Source: Fodinibacter sp038258215 (lineage in GTDB: Bacteria; Actinomycetota; Actinomycetes; Actinomycetales; Dermatophilaceae). From it: DNA of 64,000 bases. Of the stretch, positions 52,713-61,203 are shown in pieces. The translations under genes were made by a program, and so were the position numbers. Positions within the stretch are counted from its first letter, which is position 1; every line of letters begins with the position of its first letter. The stretch spans positions 11,844 to 75,843 of the forward strand of contig JBBSQC010000016.1 of assembly GCA_038258215.1 (NCBI GenBank), in the 5' to 3' direction. The notes under the pieces were generated by a model that had not been told where the DNA came from, made no database searches, and worked only from the letters and a program-made list of their open reading frames with translations.

Positions 52713-53774
52713 TCAGAGGCGGGCGGCGATGGCGTCGCCGACCACGATGGTCGAGCGAGGGGCGCTCCCCCGCTCGGCCAGGTCGGCGGCCACCGCCCGT
52801 TCCACCCGCTCGGCCTCGGTGGGCATCCCGAGGTGCGCGAGGAGCATCGACACCGAGAGGATGGTCGCGGTGGGGTCGGCCTTGGCCTGGCCGGCGATGT
52901 CCGGGGCGGACCCGTGCACCGGCTCGAACATGCTCGGGAAGCGACCCTCGGGGTTGATGTTGCCGCTCGCCGCGAGCCCGATGCCGCCGGCGATGGCCGC
53001 GGCGATGTCGGTGATGATGTCGCCGAAGAGGTTGTCGGTGACGATGACGTCGAAGCGACCCGGGTCGGTCGCGAGGAAGATGGTCGCGGCATCGACGTGC
53101 TGGTATGCCGTCTCGACGTCGGGGAAGTCCGCCGCGACCTCCTCGACCGTGCGCCGCCAGAGGTGGCCGGCGTGGGTGAGCACGTTGTGCTTGTGGACCA
53201 GGGTGAGGTGCTGGCGCGGTCGGGCCTGCGCGCGGGCGAACGCGTCCCGGACGACGCGCTCCACGCCGAACCGCGTGTTGATGCTCACCTCGGTGGCGAT
53301 CTCGTGGGGGGTTCCGGTGCGCAGCGACCCGCCGTTCCCGACGTAGGGACCTTCGGTGCCCTCGCGGACTACGACGAAGTCGATGCCGTCGGGGGCCACC
53401 CTCTCGACGGCCAGCGGGCTCTGGACCCCGGGATAGAGGCGGGCCGGGCGCAGGTTGACGTAGTGCTCGAGCGCGAAACGCAGCGGGAGGAGCACACCCC
53501 GTTCCAGCACCCCGCTGGGCACACCGGGGTCGCCGATGGCCCCGAGCAGGATCGCGTCGTGGCTGCGGATCTCCTCGAGCACCGATGCCGGGAGGGTCTC
53601 GCCCGTGGCGTGCCAGCGGCGGGCACCCAGGTCGTACTCGGTGATGGCGACCTTGGTCCCCGACTCGGCGGTGACCGCGTCGAGCACCTTCAGGCCCTCG
53701 GCCACGACCTCGGGGCCGATCCCGTCCCCACCGATGACGGCGATGTCGAGGGTCTGCGCGGCGGTGTCGGTCAT
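52713..53774 (-). CDS. leuB: 3-isopropylmalate dehydrogenase
   Basis: 353 residues. IAVIGGDGIGPEVVAEGLKV, substrate arginines in LLPLRFALEHYVNLRPARLY, metal aspartates in VTDNLFGDIITDIAAAIAGG and the NAD site GSAPDIAGQAKADPTATILS. It oxidises 3-isopropylmalate in Leu synthesis and can handle the methylmalate intermediate of the citramalate route to Ile. Confidence 0.96.
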   Translation of the reverse strand: MTDTAAQTLDIAVIGGDGIGPEVVAEGLKVLDAVTAESGTKVAITEYDLGARRWHATGETLPASVLEEIRSHDAILLGAIGDPGVPSGVLERGVLLPLRFALEHYVNLRPARLYPGVQSPLAVERVAPDGIDFVVVREGTEGPYVGNGGSLRTGTPHEIATEVSINTRFGVERVVRDAFARAQARPRQHLTLVHKHNVLTHAGHLWRRTVEEVAADFPDVETAYQHVDAATIFLATDPGRFDVIVTDNLFGDIITDIAAAIAGGIGLAASGNINPEGRFPSMFEPVHGSAPDIAGQAKADPTATILSVSMLLAHLGMPTEAERVERAVAADLAERGSAPRSTIVVGDAIAARL

Positions 53775-53808
53775 GGCTCCAGCCTAGGTAGGGGTTCCGG
53801 GATGCGGA

Positions 53809-53845
53809 CGGCCGTCCCACCCCGTGGTCGGGGTCGGGACGGCCG
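53809..53845 (-). terminator. hairpin after the 31-residue ORF
   Basis: CGGCCGTCCC (53809-53818) and GGGACGGCCG (53836-53845) are exact complements. It sits 27 bases past the stop of the small ORF and upstream of leuB, so it supports a short separate transcript. No T run. Confidence 0.6.
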
Positions 53846-53871
53846 CGCACAGGCCTCGGGGAGGAGGCCGG

Positions 53872-53967
53872 TCAGTCGTTCGAGTGACCCTGGTCGCGCA
53901 GGTCCATCGACTCCTGGAGGGCCTGGCGGGCCAGGGTGGCCTCGTCGAGAGTGCTGTTCTCGTTCAT
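53872..53967 (-). CDS. 31-residue small protein
   Basis: From ATG at 53967 it reads MNENSTLDEATLARQALQES and ends MDLRDQGHSND. Acidic, helical, with no signal. A hairpin terminator follows. The ribosome site is weak (GAGA). I do not recognise it. The terminator and clean codon use make a real product plausible. Confidence 0.4.
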   Translation of the reverse strand: MNENSTLDEATLARQALQESMDLRDQGHSND

Positions 53968-54204
53968 CGTGATCTCGTCTCTGCGGCCGGCGACCGCTGT
54001 GGTGGAGGGGGGTTCGGGTGCTCGAGCCGAGGGTGGTCGGCGAGCGGCCAACGACATCGCAGGGTCTCCGCGACGAGGGTGCTGGCTACCGGACCTCGCC
54101 GCGGCCGGGAATGAGGAAAACCTCGCGCGGCATCATGAGATCGACGGTACGTGGACGTCCAACCATCTGGTATGCCGTTTCCACGATCCGGACACCCGAG
54201 GACC

Positions 54205-54960
54205 TCAGCGGCGGCCCGTTGCAAGCACCCGCCGGAACGGGTCCCCGCGCTCGAACACCCGCCGTCCCTCCGCCTGCAGCGACTGGAGCGCTGGGTCCTC
54301 GGACGGCGGCAGGGCGACGACGGCCCCCCACGCGGCTCGCTCGTCGGCCAGCCAGTCCTCGCGCGATCGCCCCCGCACGTCGACGAAGCCCGCTCCGGCC
54401 AGCCCGGCGGCGAGGTCCACCCGGCGGATCCGCTCCGGGACCACCGGGTCCGCCGGGTCACGTGCCTCCCAGCCGGTGAAGACGGCGACGCCGCCCGGTG
54501 CGAGCACCCGGTGCGCCTCCGCGAAGGTCGCGCCGACGTCGACCGGGAACTGCGCGGCATCCACGCAGATCACGGCGGTGACGGATGCCGCGTCGAGCCC
54601 GGTCGCGGTCATGTCGCCGACGCGCAGGTCGGCCCGCTCCGCGAGCCCGAGACGCTCGGCGTTGGAACGGGCCTGGTCGATGGCGGCCGGCGCGAAGTCG
54701 AGGCCCACCAGCCGTGACCCCGAGCGCGCGACGAGCTCGAGACCGTAGCCGGCCCGGCCGCAGGCGAGGTCGAGCAGCACGTCGTCCGGCCCGAGGGCGA
54801 GGATGCCGGCGACCTCGTCGAGCGCCCGCCCGGTGAGCACGCTGGTGGAGAGCACGTGCTCCGGCAGGCCCAGCAGCCGGGTCCACAACCGGTCCTTGTC
54901 GGGCACCTCGCCCATCGCGGCGTACCAATCGGAGAAGTAGGCAGCGTCGCTCACGGTCAT
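54205..54960 (-). CDS. class I SAM-dependent methyltransferase
   Basis: 251 residues from ATG at 54960. Motif I DDVLLDLACGRAGYGLELVA, then LVGLDFAPAAIDQARSNAE and HRVLAPGGVAVFTGWE. It has the general Rossmann methyltransferase fold with an N-terminal helical cap. Substrate unknown; small-molecule type. It starts 25 bases after serA on the same strand, so both may share a transcript. Confidence 0.88.
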   Translation of the reverse strand: MTVSDAAYFSDWYAAMGEVPDKDRLWTRLLGLPEHVLSTSVLTGRALDEVAGILALGPDDVLLDLACGRAGYGLELVARSGSRLVGLDFAPAAIDQARSNAERLGLAERADLRVGDMTATGLDAASVTAVICVDAAQFPVDVGATFAEAHRVLAPGGVAVFTGWEARDPADPVVPERIRRVDLAAGLAGAGFVDVRGRSREDWLADERAAWGAVVALPPSEDPALQSLQAEGRRVFERGDPFRRVLATGRR

Positions 54961-54985
54961 CTCGCCATGGTGCTGCACTCGACGG

Positions 54986-56572
54986 TCACACGAGGTCGAC
55001 GACCCGCACCGTCTCCTCGCCGATCTCGACCTGGAGTGCGCTGACGACGTCGTCGGGGATGGCGCTGTCGACGGTGAGCGCCACGAGCGCCCTCCCGGAG
55101 TCGTCGTCGCGCGAGACCTGCATGCCCGCGATGTTGACGTCGGCATCGCCCAGCAGCCGGCCGATTGCGCCGATGACACCGGGACGGTCGACGTAGGAGA
55201 AGAAGGCCAGGTGCTGGCTCAGCGGGATCTCGAGCTCGAAGCCGTTGACGCCGATGATCTTCTGCACCATCTTCGGCCCGGTCAGGGTGCCGGCGACGGA
55301 CACCACGGTGCCGTCGGCCAGGGTTCCCCGCAGGGTCGTGACGTTGCGAAAGTCCTCGGACACCTCGTCGGTCAGCAGGCGTGACTCGCAGCCCCGCTCG
55401 GCGGCGAGCAGGGGTGCGTTGACGTAGGTCACCGGGTCCTCGGTGACGTCGGTGAACAGGCCCTTGAGCGCGGCGAGCTCCCAGATCGACACGTCGTGGC
55501 TGGTGATCTCGCCGCGGACGTCGACGTCGAGCTGCACGGGCACCGAGGCCGCGAAGGCCGTGAAGACCCGGCCGAGCTTCTCGACGAGGTCGATACCGGG
55601 GCGGACCTCCTCGGCGACCGCACCGCCGGAGACGTTCACGGCATCCGGCACGAGGTCGCCACCGAGCGCGAGGCGCACCGACTTGGCCACGGCGACCCCG
55701 GCCTTCTCCTGGGCCTCCTCGGTGGACGCGCCCAGGTGGGGGGTCACGACCACGGACTCGAACGCGAAGAGGGGGCTCTCGGTGCACGGCTCGGACGCGA
55801 AGACGTCCAGGCCGGCCCCGGCGACGCGCCCCTCACCGATCGCGTCGGCGAGGGCCTCCTCGTCGAGCACCCCACCGCGGGCGGCGTTGATGATGCGCAC
55901 GCTCGGTTTGACCTTGGTCAGCGCCTCCTTGCCGATCAGCCCGATGGTCTCGGGCGTCTTGGGCAGGTGGATGGTGATGAAGTCGGACTCGGCGAGGAGC
56001 TCGTCGAGGGTGACCAGGCGCGCCCCGAGCTGCCCGGCGCGCTGCACCGACACGTAGGGGTCGTAGGCGAGGATCTCGACACCGAAGCCCTTGAGCCGTT
56101 CGGCGACGAGCTGACCGATACGACCGAAGCCGACGATGCCTACCTTCTTGTCGAGCACCTCGGCGCCGCCGTACTTGCTGCGCTTCCACGCCCCGTTCTT
56201 CAGCGCCTCGTTGGCGGGGGCGATGTTGCGGGCGCAGGCGAGGAGCAGGCCGACGGCGAGCTCGGCGGCGCTGGTGATGTTGGAGGTCGGTGCGTTGACG
56301 ACCATCACCCCGGCCTTGGTGGCCGACTCCACGTCGACGTTGTCCAGACCGACACCGGCACGGGCCACGACCTTGAGGTTCTTCGCGGCAGCGAGCGCCT
56401 CGGCGTCGACCTTGGTGGCCGAGCGGATCAGGATCGCGTCGACGTCGGCGATCGCCGGCAGGAGCGCCGAGCGGTCGGCGCCGTCGACGTGACGGACCTC
56501 GAAGTCCGGGCCGAGGGCGTCGAGGGTCGCCGGGGAGAGCTCTTCGGCGATGAGGACGACGGGCTTGGTCAC
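54986..56572 (-). CDS. serA: D-3-phosphoglycerate dehydrogenase
   Basis: 528 residues from GTG at 56572, which gives (M)TKPVVLIAEELSP. NAD motif VGIVGFGRIGQLVAERLKGF, catalytic Arg in NAARGGVLDEEAL and His in TPHLGASTEEAQ. After the dehydrogenase part come the intervening domain and a C-terminal ACT domain (about 455-528) for serine feedback, the long form seen in mycobacteria. First step of serine synthesis. TATCAT at 56702-56707 could be its -10. Confidence 0.95.
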   Translation of the reverse strand: MTKPVVLIAEELSPATLDALGPDFEVRHVDGADRSALLPAIADVDAILIRSATKVDAEALAAAKNLKVVARAGVGLDNVDVESATKAGVMVVNAPTSNITSAAELAVGLLLACARNIAPANEALKNGAWKRSKYGGAEVLDKKVGIVGFGRIGQLVAERLKGFGVEILAYDPYVSVQRAGQLGARLVTLDELLAESDFITIHLPKTPETIGLIGKEALTKVKPSVRIINAARGGVLDEEALADAIGEGRVAGAGLDVFASEPCTESPLFAFESVVVTPHLGASTEEAQEKAGVAVAKSVRLALGGDLVPDAVNVSGGAVAEEVRPGIDLVEKLGRVFTAFAASVPVQLDVDVRGEITSHDVSIWELAALKGLFTDVTEDPVTYVNAPLLAAERGCESRLLTDEVSEDFRNVTTLRGTLADGTVVSVAGTLTGPKMVQKIIGVNGFELEIPLSQHLAFFSYVDRPGVIGAIGRLLGDADVNIAGMQVSRDDDSGRALVALTVDSAIPDDVVSALQVEIGEETVRVVDLV

Positions 56573-56750
56573 GAGGGGGCCTACTCTCGGTGCGCTGATG
56601 AGGGTGCCGCTCGGGGGCCGGCATCGGCCGGGCGCCGGGGCGACGACGGGCTCCCTCCAGGGCGGGGGAAGCCGTCCGACACGCCCTCGTGCCGGGCTCC
56701 CATGATAGGTCGGCGCCAGCATGTGGACGCCACCGACCACGATGTGACCC

Positions 56751-57218
56751 TCATCGCGGCCGGTCGGCCAACCGTTCGAGGCGCCTGGAGACGACCACGA
56801 TGGCGGCCAGCACCCCGACCGCCACCACGCCCCACCACCACGAGAGGGTGCCGAGCCAGGCGTCCAGCACGGTGAACCCCACGGTCGTGTAGATCAGCGA
56901 CCACAGCAGGGCCCCGACCGTGACCGCGGGCAGGAAGCGACGTTGCGGCATCCGGAGCATCCCGGCGGAGGCGTTGATCGCGCTCTGGACCCCGACCGTG
57001 AGGAACCCGAGGGTGACCGCCGGGGCGCCGAACCGCTGCACCCACCCCTCGGCGCGCTGGACCACGGGTCGATCGAGCCGCGTGGACCAACGGCTGCGAC
57101 TCCCACCGGCGCGCACGCCCCGACCGACCCAGTAGGTGGCGTTTCCTCGCGCGAAGGCCCCACCCCACAGCACCGTGAAGACGACCCAGACCGGCCAGTC
57201 CCCGACGATCGACTCCAC
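56751..57218 (-). CDS. DedA/VTT-domain membrane protein
   Basis: 155 residues with about four membrane segments and the re-entrant type motif VTLGFLTVGVQSAINASAGM, LRMPQRRFLPAVTVGALLWS. Related to the DedA/VTT family linked to lipid scrambling and membrane homeostasis. It is shorter than standard DedA (about 200). Between serA and ilvC on the same strand; a 25-base hairpin separates it from ilvC. Confidence 0.75.
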   Translation of the reverse strand: MESIVGDWPVWVVFTVLWGGAFARGNATYWVGRGVRAGGSRSRWSTRLDRPVVQRAEGWVQRFGAPAVTLGFLTVGVQSAINASAGMLRMPQRRFLPAVTVGALLWSLIYTTVGFTVLDAWLGTLSWWWGVVAVGVLAAIVVVSRRLERLADRPR

Positions 57219-57238
57219 GGCATCCAGCCTAGGACCCG

Positions 57239-57304
57239 CCCTCGAGTGAACAGAACACGCCGTGTCGCGAGAAGCGCAGACGGCGTGTTCTGTTCACTCG
57301 AGGG
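57239..57304 (-). terminator. 25-base perfect hairpin after ilvC
   Basis: Arms 57239-57263 (starting CCCTCGAGTGAACAGAAC) and 57280-57304 are exact complements, with a 16-base loop. It begins 3 bases after the ilvC stop and must strongly terminate the ilvBNC transcript. The sequence is unrelated to the 14851/39891 hairpins. Confidence 0.8.
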
Positions 57305-57307
57305 GGG

Positions 57308-58339
57308 TCAGCGGGCGGCCGAGCCCTCCACGTAGTCGTCGTCGCGATCGGAGTCGACCCAGGCCATGAGCTTGCGGAGCTCGCGCCCGGTCTCCTCGAT
57401 CGGGTGGGCGGCACCCTTCGCGCGCAGGGCCGTGAACTCCGGCGCACCGGCGTCCTGGTCGTCGATGAACCGCTGCGCGAAGGCGCCGCTCTTGATGTCC
57501 GCGAGCACCGCCTGCATGTTGTCCTTCACCGACGGGTCGATGACCCGCGGACCGGAGACGTAGTCGCCGTACTCCGCCGTGTCCGAGACCGACCAGCGCT
57601 GCTTGGCGATGCCGCCCTCGACCATGAGGTCGACGATGAGCTTGAGCTCGTGAAGGCACTCGAAGTAGGCGACCTCGGGCTGGTAGCCCGCCTCGACGAG
57701 GGTCTCGAAGCCGTACATGACGAGCTGGCTCGCGCCACCGCAGAGCACCGACTGCTCACCGAACAGGTCGGTCTCGGTCTCCTCGGTGAACGTCGTGCGG
57801 ATGCCGCCCGCGCGGAGCCCGCCGATGGCCTTGCCGTAGGACTGCACGAGGTCCCAGGCCGTGCCCGACGCGTCCTGCTCGACGGCGAGCAGCACCGGCA
57901 CACCGCGGCCGTCGACGAACTCGCGGCGCACGAGGTGGCCGGGGCCCTTGGGCGCGACCATGATGACGTCGGAGCCCGCGGGCGCCTCGATGTAGCCGAA
58001 GCGGATGTTGAAGCCGTGCCCGAAGAGCAGGGCCGCCCCCTCGGCCAGGTTCGGCGCGATGTGTTCGGCGTAGACGGTGCGCTGCACCTGGTCGGGGGTG
58101 AGGATGACGACGAGGTCGGCCTCCTTCACGGCATCCGCGACGTCGAGCACGGTCAGCCCCTCGGCCTCGGCCTTGGCCCGGCTCTTGCTGCCCTCCGCGA
58201 GGCCGACGCGCACGTCGACCCCGGAGTCGCGCAGGTTGAGCGCGTGGGCGTGGCCCTGGCTGCCGTATCCGATGACCGCGACCTTGCGGCCCTGGATCAC
58301 CGACAGGTCGGCGTCGTCGTCGTAGAACATCTTGGCCAT
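57308..58339 (-). CDS. ilvC: ketol-acid reductoisomerase
   Basis: 343 residues, class I length. NADP motif VAVIGYGSQGHAHALNLRDS, substrate region VMVAPKGPGHLVRREFVDGR and metal ligands in DLFGEQSVLCGGASQLVMYG, EVAYFECLHELKLIVDL. It performs the isomerisation/reduction of acetolactate for Val, Leu and Ile. Ribosome site GAAGGAGAGG upstream. Third gene of ilvBNC. Confidence 0.97.
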   Translation of the reverse strand: MAKMFYDDDADLSVIQGRKVAVIGYGSQGHAHALNLRDSGVDVRVGLAEGSKSRAKAEAEGLTVLDVADAVKEADLVVILTPDQVQRTVYAEHIAPNLAEGAALLFGHGFNIRFGYIEAPAGSDVIMVAPKGPGHLVRREFVDGRGVPVLLAVEQDASGTAWDLVQSYGKAIGGLRAGGIRTTFTEETETDLFGEQSVLCGGASQLVMYGFETLVEAGYQPEVAYFECLHELKLIVDLMVEGGIAKQRWSVSDTAEYGDYVSGPRVIDPSVKDNMQAVLADIKSGAFAQRFIDDQDAGAPEFTALRAKGAAHPIEETGRELRKLMAWVDSDRDDDYVEGSAAR

Positions 58340-58433
58340 GGTGTCGGCCTCTCCTTCGGGTCGTGGTGGTGCTTCGGGTGGACTGTGTTTCCCGGGACTG
58401 TATGCCGGGTGCCGGGCTCTCCCGCAGGGCGTC

Positions 58434-58946
58434 TCAGGCGCTGCGCAGGCTCCGGTCGGTGATCGAGCGGGGGCCGCGGCCGATGGCCACGATGCCGGAC
58501 TGGACGAGCTCCTTGACGCCGTAGGGCTCGAGGACCTCGAGCAGCGCCTGCAGCTTCTGCGTCGTGCCGGTGGCCTCGATGGTGAGGGACTCGGTGGCGA
58601 CGTCGACGACCTTGGCGCGGAACATCTGCGCCATCTCGAGCACCTGGCTGCGGGTGGCCGCGTCGGCCCGGACCTTGATCAGCATGACCTGGCGCTGCAC
58701 CGCGGCGGCGTCGTCGAGCTCGACGACCTTGAGCACCTCGACGAGCTTGTTGAGCTGCTTGGTGACCTGCTCGAGCGGCAGCTGGTCGACGTCGACCACG
58801 ACCGTCATCCGGGAGATCTCGGGGTACTCGGTCTCACCCACCGCGAGGGAGTCGATGTTGAACCCGCGCCGGGAGAAGAGCGCAGCGATCCGGGCGAGGA
58901 CCCCTGGCTTGTTCTCGACCAGGACCGAGAGCGTGTGCTTGGACAT
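58434..58946 (-). CDS. ilvN: acetolactate synthase small subunit
   Basis: 170 residues. ACT domain LSVLVENKPGVLARIAALFS, RRGFNIDSLAVGETE in front, then the C-terminal ALS_ss domain (about 80-160). It activates IlvB and confers valine feedback. 10 bases after ilvB. Confidence 0.97.
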   Translation of the reverse strand: MSKHTLSVLVENKPGVLARIAALFSRRGFNIDSLAVGETEYPEISRMTVVVDVDQLPLEQVTKQLNKLVEVLKVVELDDAAAVQRQVMLIKVRADAATRSQVLEMAQMFRAKVVDVATESLTIEATGTTQKLQALLEVLEPYGVKELVQSGIVAIGRGPRSITDRSLRSA

Positions 58947-58956
58947 CTGACTGCCT

Positions 58957-60870
58957 TCAGGCTCGGGGGGTGCCGGTCGGCACCCCGTCGTGGTCGGGGT
59001 CGAGGCCCTGCTCGACCGCCTCGGACTCCTCGCGGTCCCACTCGGGCGCGGTGTCCCGCGCCACCTGGATCATGTCGTTGCTGACCCCTGCCGCCACCAT
59101 CGGCCAGACCATGGCGTCGCGGTGCACGACGAAGTCGACGACCACGGGCCGGTCGTTGATCTCCATCGCGGCGTGGATGGTCGCGTCGACGTCCTCGGGC
59201 CTTTCGCAGCGCAGCCCGGCGCAGCCGTAGGCCTCGGCGAGCTTGACGAAGTCCGGGACGCGCATGCCGACGGAGGTGTGTAGGTCGGTGTTGGAGTAGC
59301 GCTCGTTGTAGAAGAGGGTCTGCCACTGGCGCACCATGCCGAGCGAGCTGTTGTTGATGATGGCGACCTTGATCGGGATGTTGTTGATGACGCAGGTGGC
59401 GAGCTCCTGGTTGGTCATCTGGAAGCAGCCGTCGCCGTCGATGGCCCATACCGTGCGGTCCGGCTCGCCCACCTGGGCGCCCATGGCGGCCGGCACGGCA
59501 TACCCCATCGTGCCCAGCCCGCCGGAGTTGAGCCAGGCGTTGGGTCGCTCGTACTTGACGAACTGCGCTGCCCACATCTGGTGCTGACCGACGCCGGCGA
59601 CGTAGACGGCCTCTGGGCCGGCGATCGCGCTGATCCGCTCGATGACGTACTGCGGTGCGAGAGAAGCCTCCTCGGGCTCGGTGTAGCCCACCGGGAACAT
59701 CTCCTTCCATCCGGAGACGCGCGCCTGCCACTCGCCGTAGGACCCGCCACGGCCGGCGTCGATGTCGGCATCGACGGCCTCGGTCAGGTCGTCGATCACG
59801 GCCTTGCAGTCTCCGACGATCGGCACGTCGGCCACCCGGTTCTTGCCGATCTCCGCCGGGTCGATGTCGGCGTGGATCACCTTGGCGTCGGGGGCGAAGG
59901 AGGCGAGCAGCCCGGTGACGCGGTCGTCGAAGCGGGCACCGAGGGTGATGAGCAGGTCGGACTTCTGCAGCGCGGTGACGGCCGACACCGAGCCGTGCAT
60001 CCCCGGCATCCCGAGGTGCAGCGGGTGGCTGTCGGGCAGGGCCCCCCGGGCCATGAGGGTGGTCACGACGGGGATGCCGGTGAGCTCGACGAAGCGGCTG
60101 AGCTCCTCGCTCGCGCGCGACCGGATGACTCCCCCACCGACGTAGAGGACGGGGCGCTCGGCGGCGGCGATGAGGCGGGCGGCCTCGCGGATCTGCTTGC
60201 CGTGGGGGCGCGCGACGGGTCGGTAGCCCGGGAGCTCGAACCGGGGGGGCCAGGAGAAGGTCGTACGAGCCTGGAGGGCGTCCTTGGCGATGTCCACGAG
60301 CACGGGGCCGGGGCGCCCGGTCGACGCGATGTGGAAGGCCTCGGCGATGACCCGCGGGATCTGGTCGGCGTCGGTCACGAGGTAGTTGTGCTTGGTGATG
60401 GGCATGGTGATGCCGCGGATGTCGGCCTCCTGGAAGGCGTCGGTGCCGATGGCCCGCGAGCTGACCTGTCCGGTGATCGCCACCATGGGGACCGAGTCCA
60501 TGTGCGCGTCGGCCAGGGGGGTGACCAGGTTCGTCGCGCCGGGGCCGGAGGTCGCCATGCAGACCCCGACCTTGCCCGTCGCCGAGGCGTAGCCCTCCGC
60601 GGCGTGGCCGGCGCCCTGCTCGTGGCGGACCAGGATGTGGCGCACCTTCACCGAGTCCAGCAGCGGGTCGTACGCGGGCAGGATCGCGCCGCCGGGAATG
60701 CCGAAGACCGTGTCGACGTCCATCGCCTCGAGGGAGAGCACGAGGCTCTGCGCGCCGGTGACCTGCACGGGGGTCTTGGCGCGGGCCTTCTGCGCCACCT
60801 CTGACGGGCTCGGGGCGCTGCCAGTGGGGGCCGCCGCGACCGCTGGGGCTGTGGGCCTGATGTCAGTCAC
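58957..60870 (-). CDS. ilvB: acetolactate synthase large subunit
   Basis: 637 residues from GTG at 60870. TPP enzyme: catalytic Glu in RHEQGAGHAAEGYASATGKV, FAD region LITLGARFDDRVTGLLASFA and TPP/Mg motif AIDGDGCFQMTNQELATCVI. The first 40 residues are an Ala/Pro-rich extension. It condenses two pyruvates (Val/Leu) or pyruvate with 2-ketobutyrate (Ile). A Val/Leu leader peptide and attenuator precede it. Confidence 0.97.
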   Translation of the reverse strand: MTDIRPTAPAVAAAPTGSAPSPSEVAQKARAKTPVQVTGAQSLVLSLEAMDVDTVFGIPGGAILPAYDPLLDSVKVRHILVRHEQGAGHAAEGYASATGKVGVCMATSGPGATNLVTPLADAHMDSVPMVAITGQVSSRAIGTDAFQEADIRGITMPITKHNYLVTDADQIPRVIAEAFHIASTGRPGPVLVDIAKDALQARTTFSWPPRFELPGYRPVARPHGKQIREAARLIAAAERPVLYVGGGVIRSRASEELSRFVELTGIPVVTTLMARGALPDSHPLHLGMPGMHGSVSAVTALQKSDLLITLGARFDDRVTGLLASFAPDAKVIHADIDPAEIGKNRVADVPIVGDCKAVIDDLTEAVDADIDAGRGGSYGEWQARVSGWKEMFPVGYTEPEEASLAPQYVIERISAIAGPEAVYVAGVGQHQMWAAQFVKYERPNAWLNSGGLGTMGYAVPAAMGAQVGEPDRTVWAIDGDGCFQMTNQELATCVINNIPIKVAIINNSSLGMVRQWQTLFYNERYSNTDLHTSVGMRVPDFVKLAEAYGCAGLRCERPEDVDATIHAAMEINDRPVVVDFVVHRDAMVWPMVAAGVSNDMIQVARDTAPEWDREESEAVEQGLDPDHDGVPTGTPRA

Positions 60871-60923
60871 TGCCTGTCACCGTTCTCTCGTTCCGGGCCT
60901 CGTACTCGCCCTTGTCCGTGCAC

Positions 60924-60990
60924 AAAAAAACCCTCCAGTCCCGGCGGGACAACGGAGGGAGCGCGCCTGGGTGTTGCGGGTCAGGCGCGC
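60924..60990 (-). terminator. ilvB attenuator hairpins
   Basis: On the minus strand a GC-rich stem (60961-60990, GCGCGCCTG/CCAGGCGCGC) overlaps the leader peptide end. It is followed by a terminator: CCCTCCGTTGTCCC (60946-60959) pairs with GGGACTGGAGGG (60931-60942), then TTTTTTT (60924-60930). This is a complete transcription attenuator 54 bases before ilvB. Confidence 0.9.
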
Positions 60991-61016
60991 TGGCGAAGTA
61001 CGAGGACTCGGACCAT
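60981..61016 (-). CDS. ilvB leader peptide
   Basis: 11 codons: MVRVLVLRQRA, with codons GTC, GTC-CTC-GTA-CTT for Val/Leu. The ATG is 7 bases after the proposed -10, so it is read from a leaderless start. Stalling at Val or Leu codons would open the terminator. Similar leader peptides control ilvBNC in Streptomyces and Corynebacterium. Confidence 0.88.
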   Translation of the reverse strand: MVRVLVLRQRA

Positions 61017-61022
61017 GCCGCT

Positions 61023-61051
61023 ACTGTCCACCCGCCGGTATGCCGTGTCAA
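61023..61051 (-). promoter_or_regulatory. ilvB promoter
   Basis: -35 TTGACA (61046-61051), 17-base spacer and -10 GACAGT (61023-61028) on the minus strand, directly ahead of the leader peptide. The -35 is perfect, the -10 weaker. Confidence 0.65.
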
Positions 61052-61203
61052 CCGGCGAGACACCCGGTCCCACCATCCGGAACCGTGAGGTCGCTCACGG
61101 CGACCGTCGCTGCTCCGCTAGCCTGCGCTTGTCGACTAGGTGGGCGGGTGGCGCCCTGTTGACCCCTCTCGAGATGCCGGCCCTCCACCCCACCAGGAGC
61201 GCC

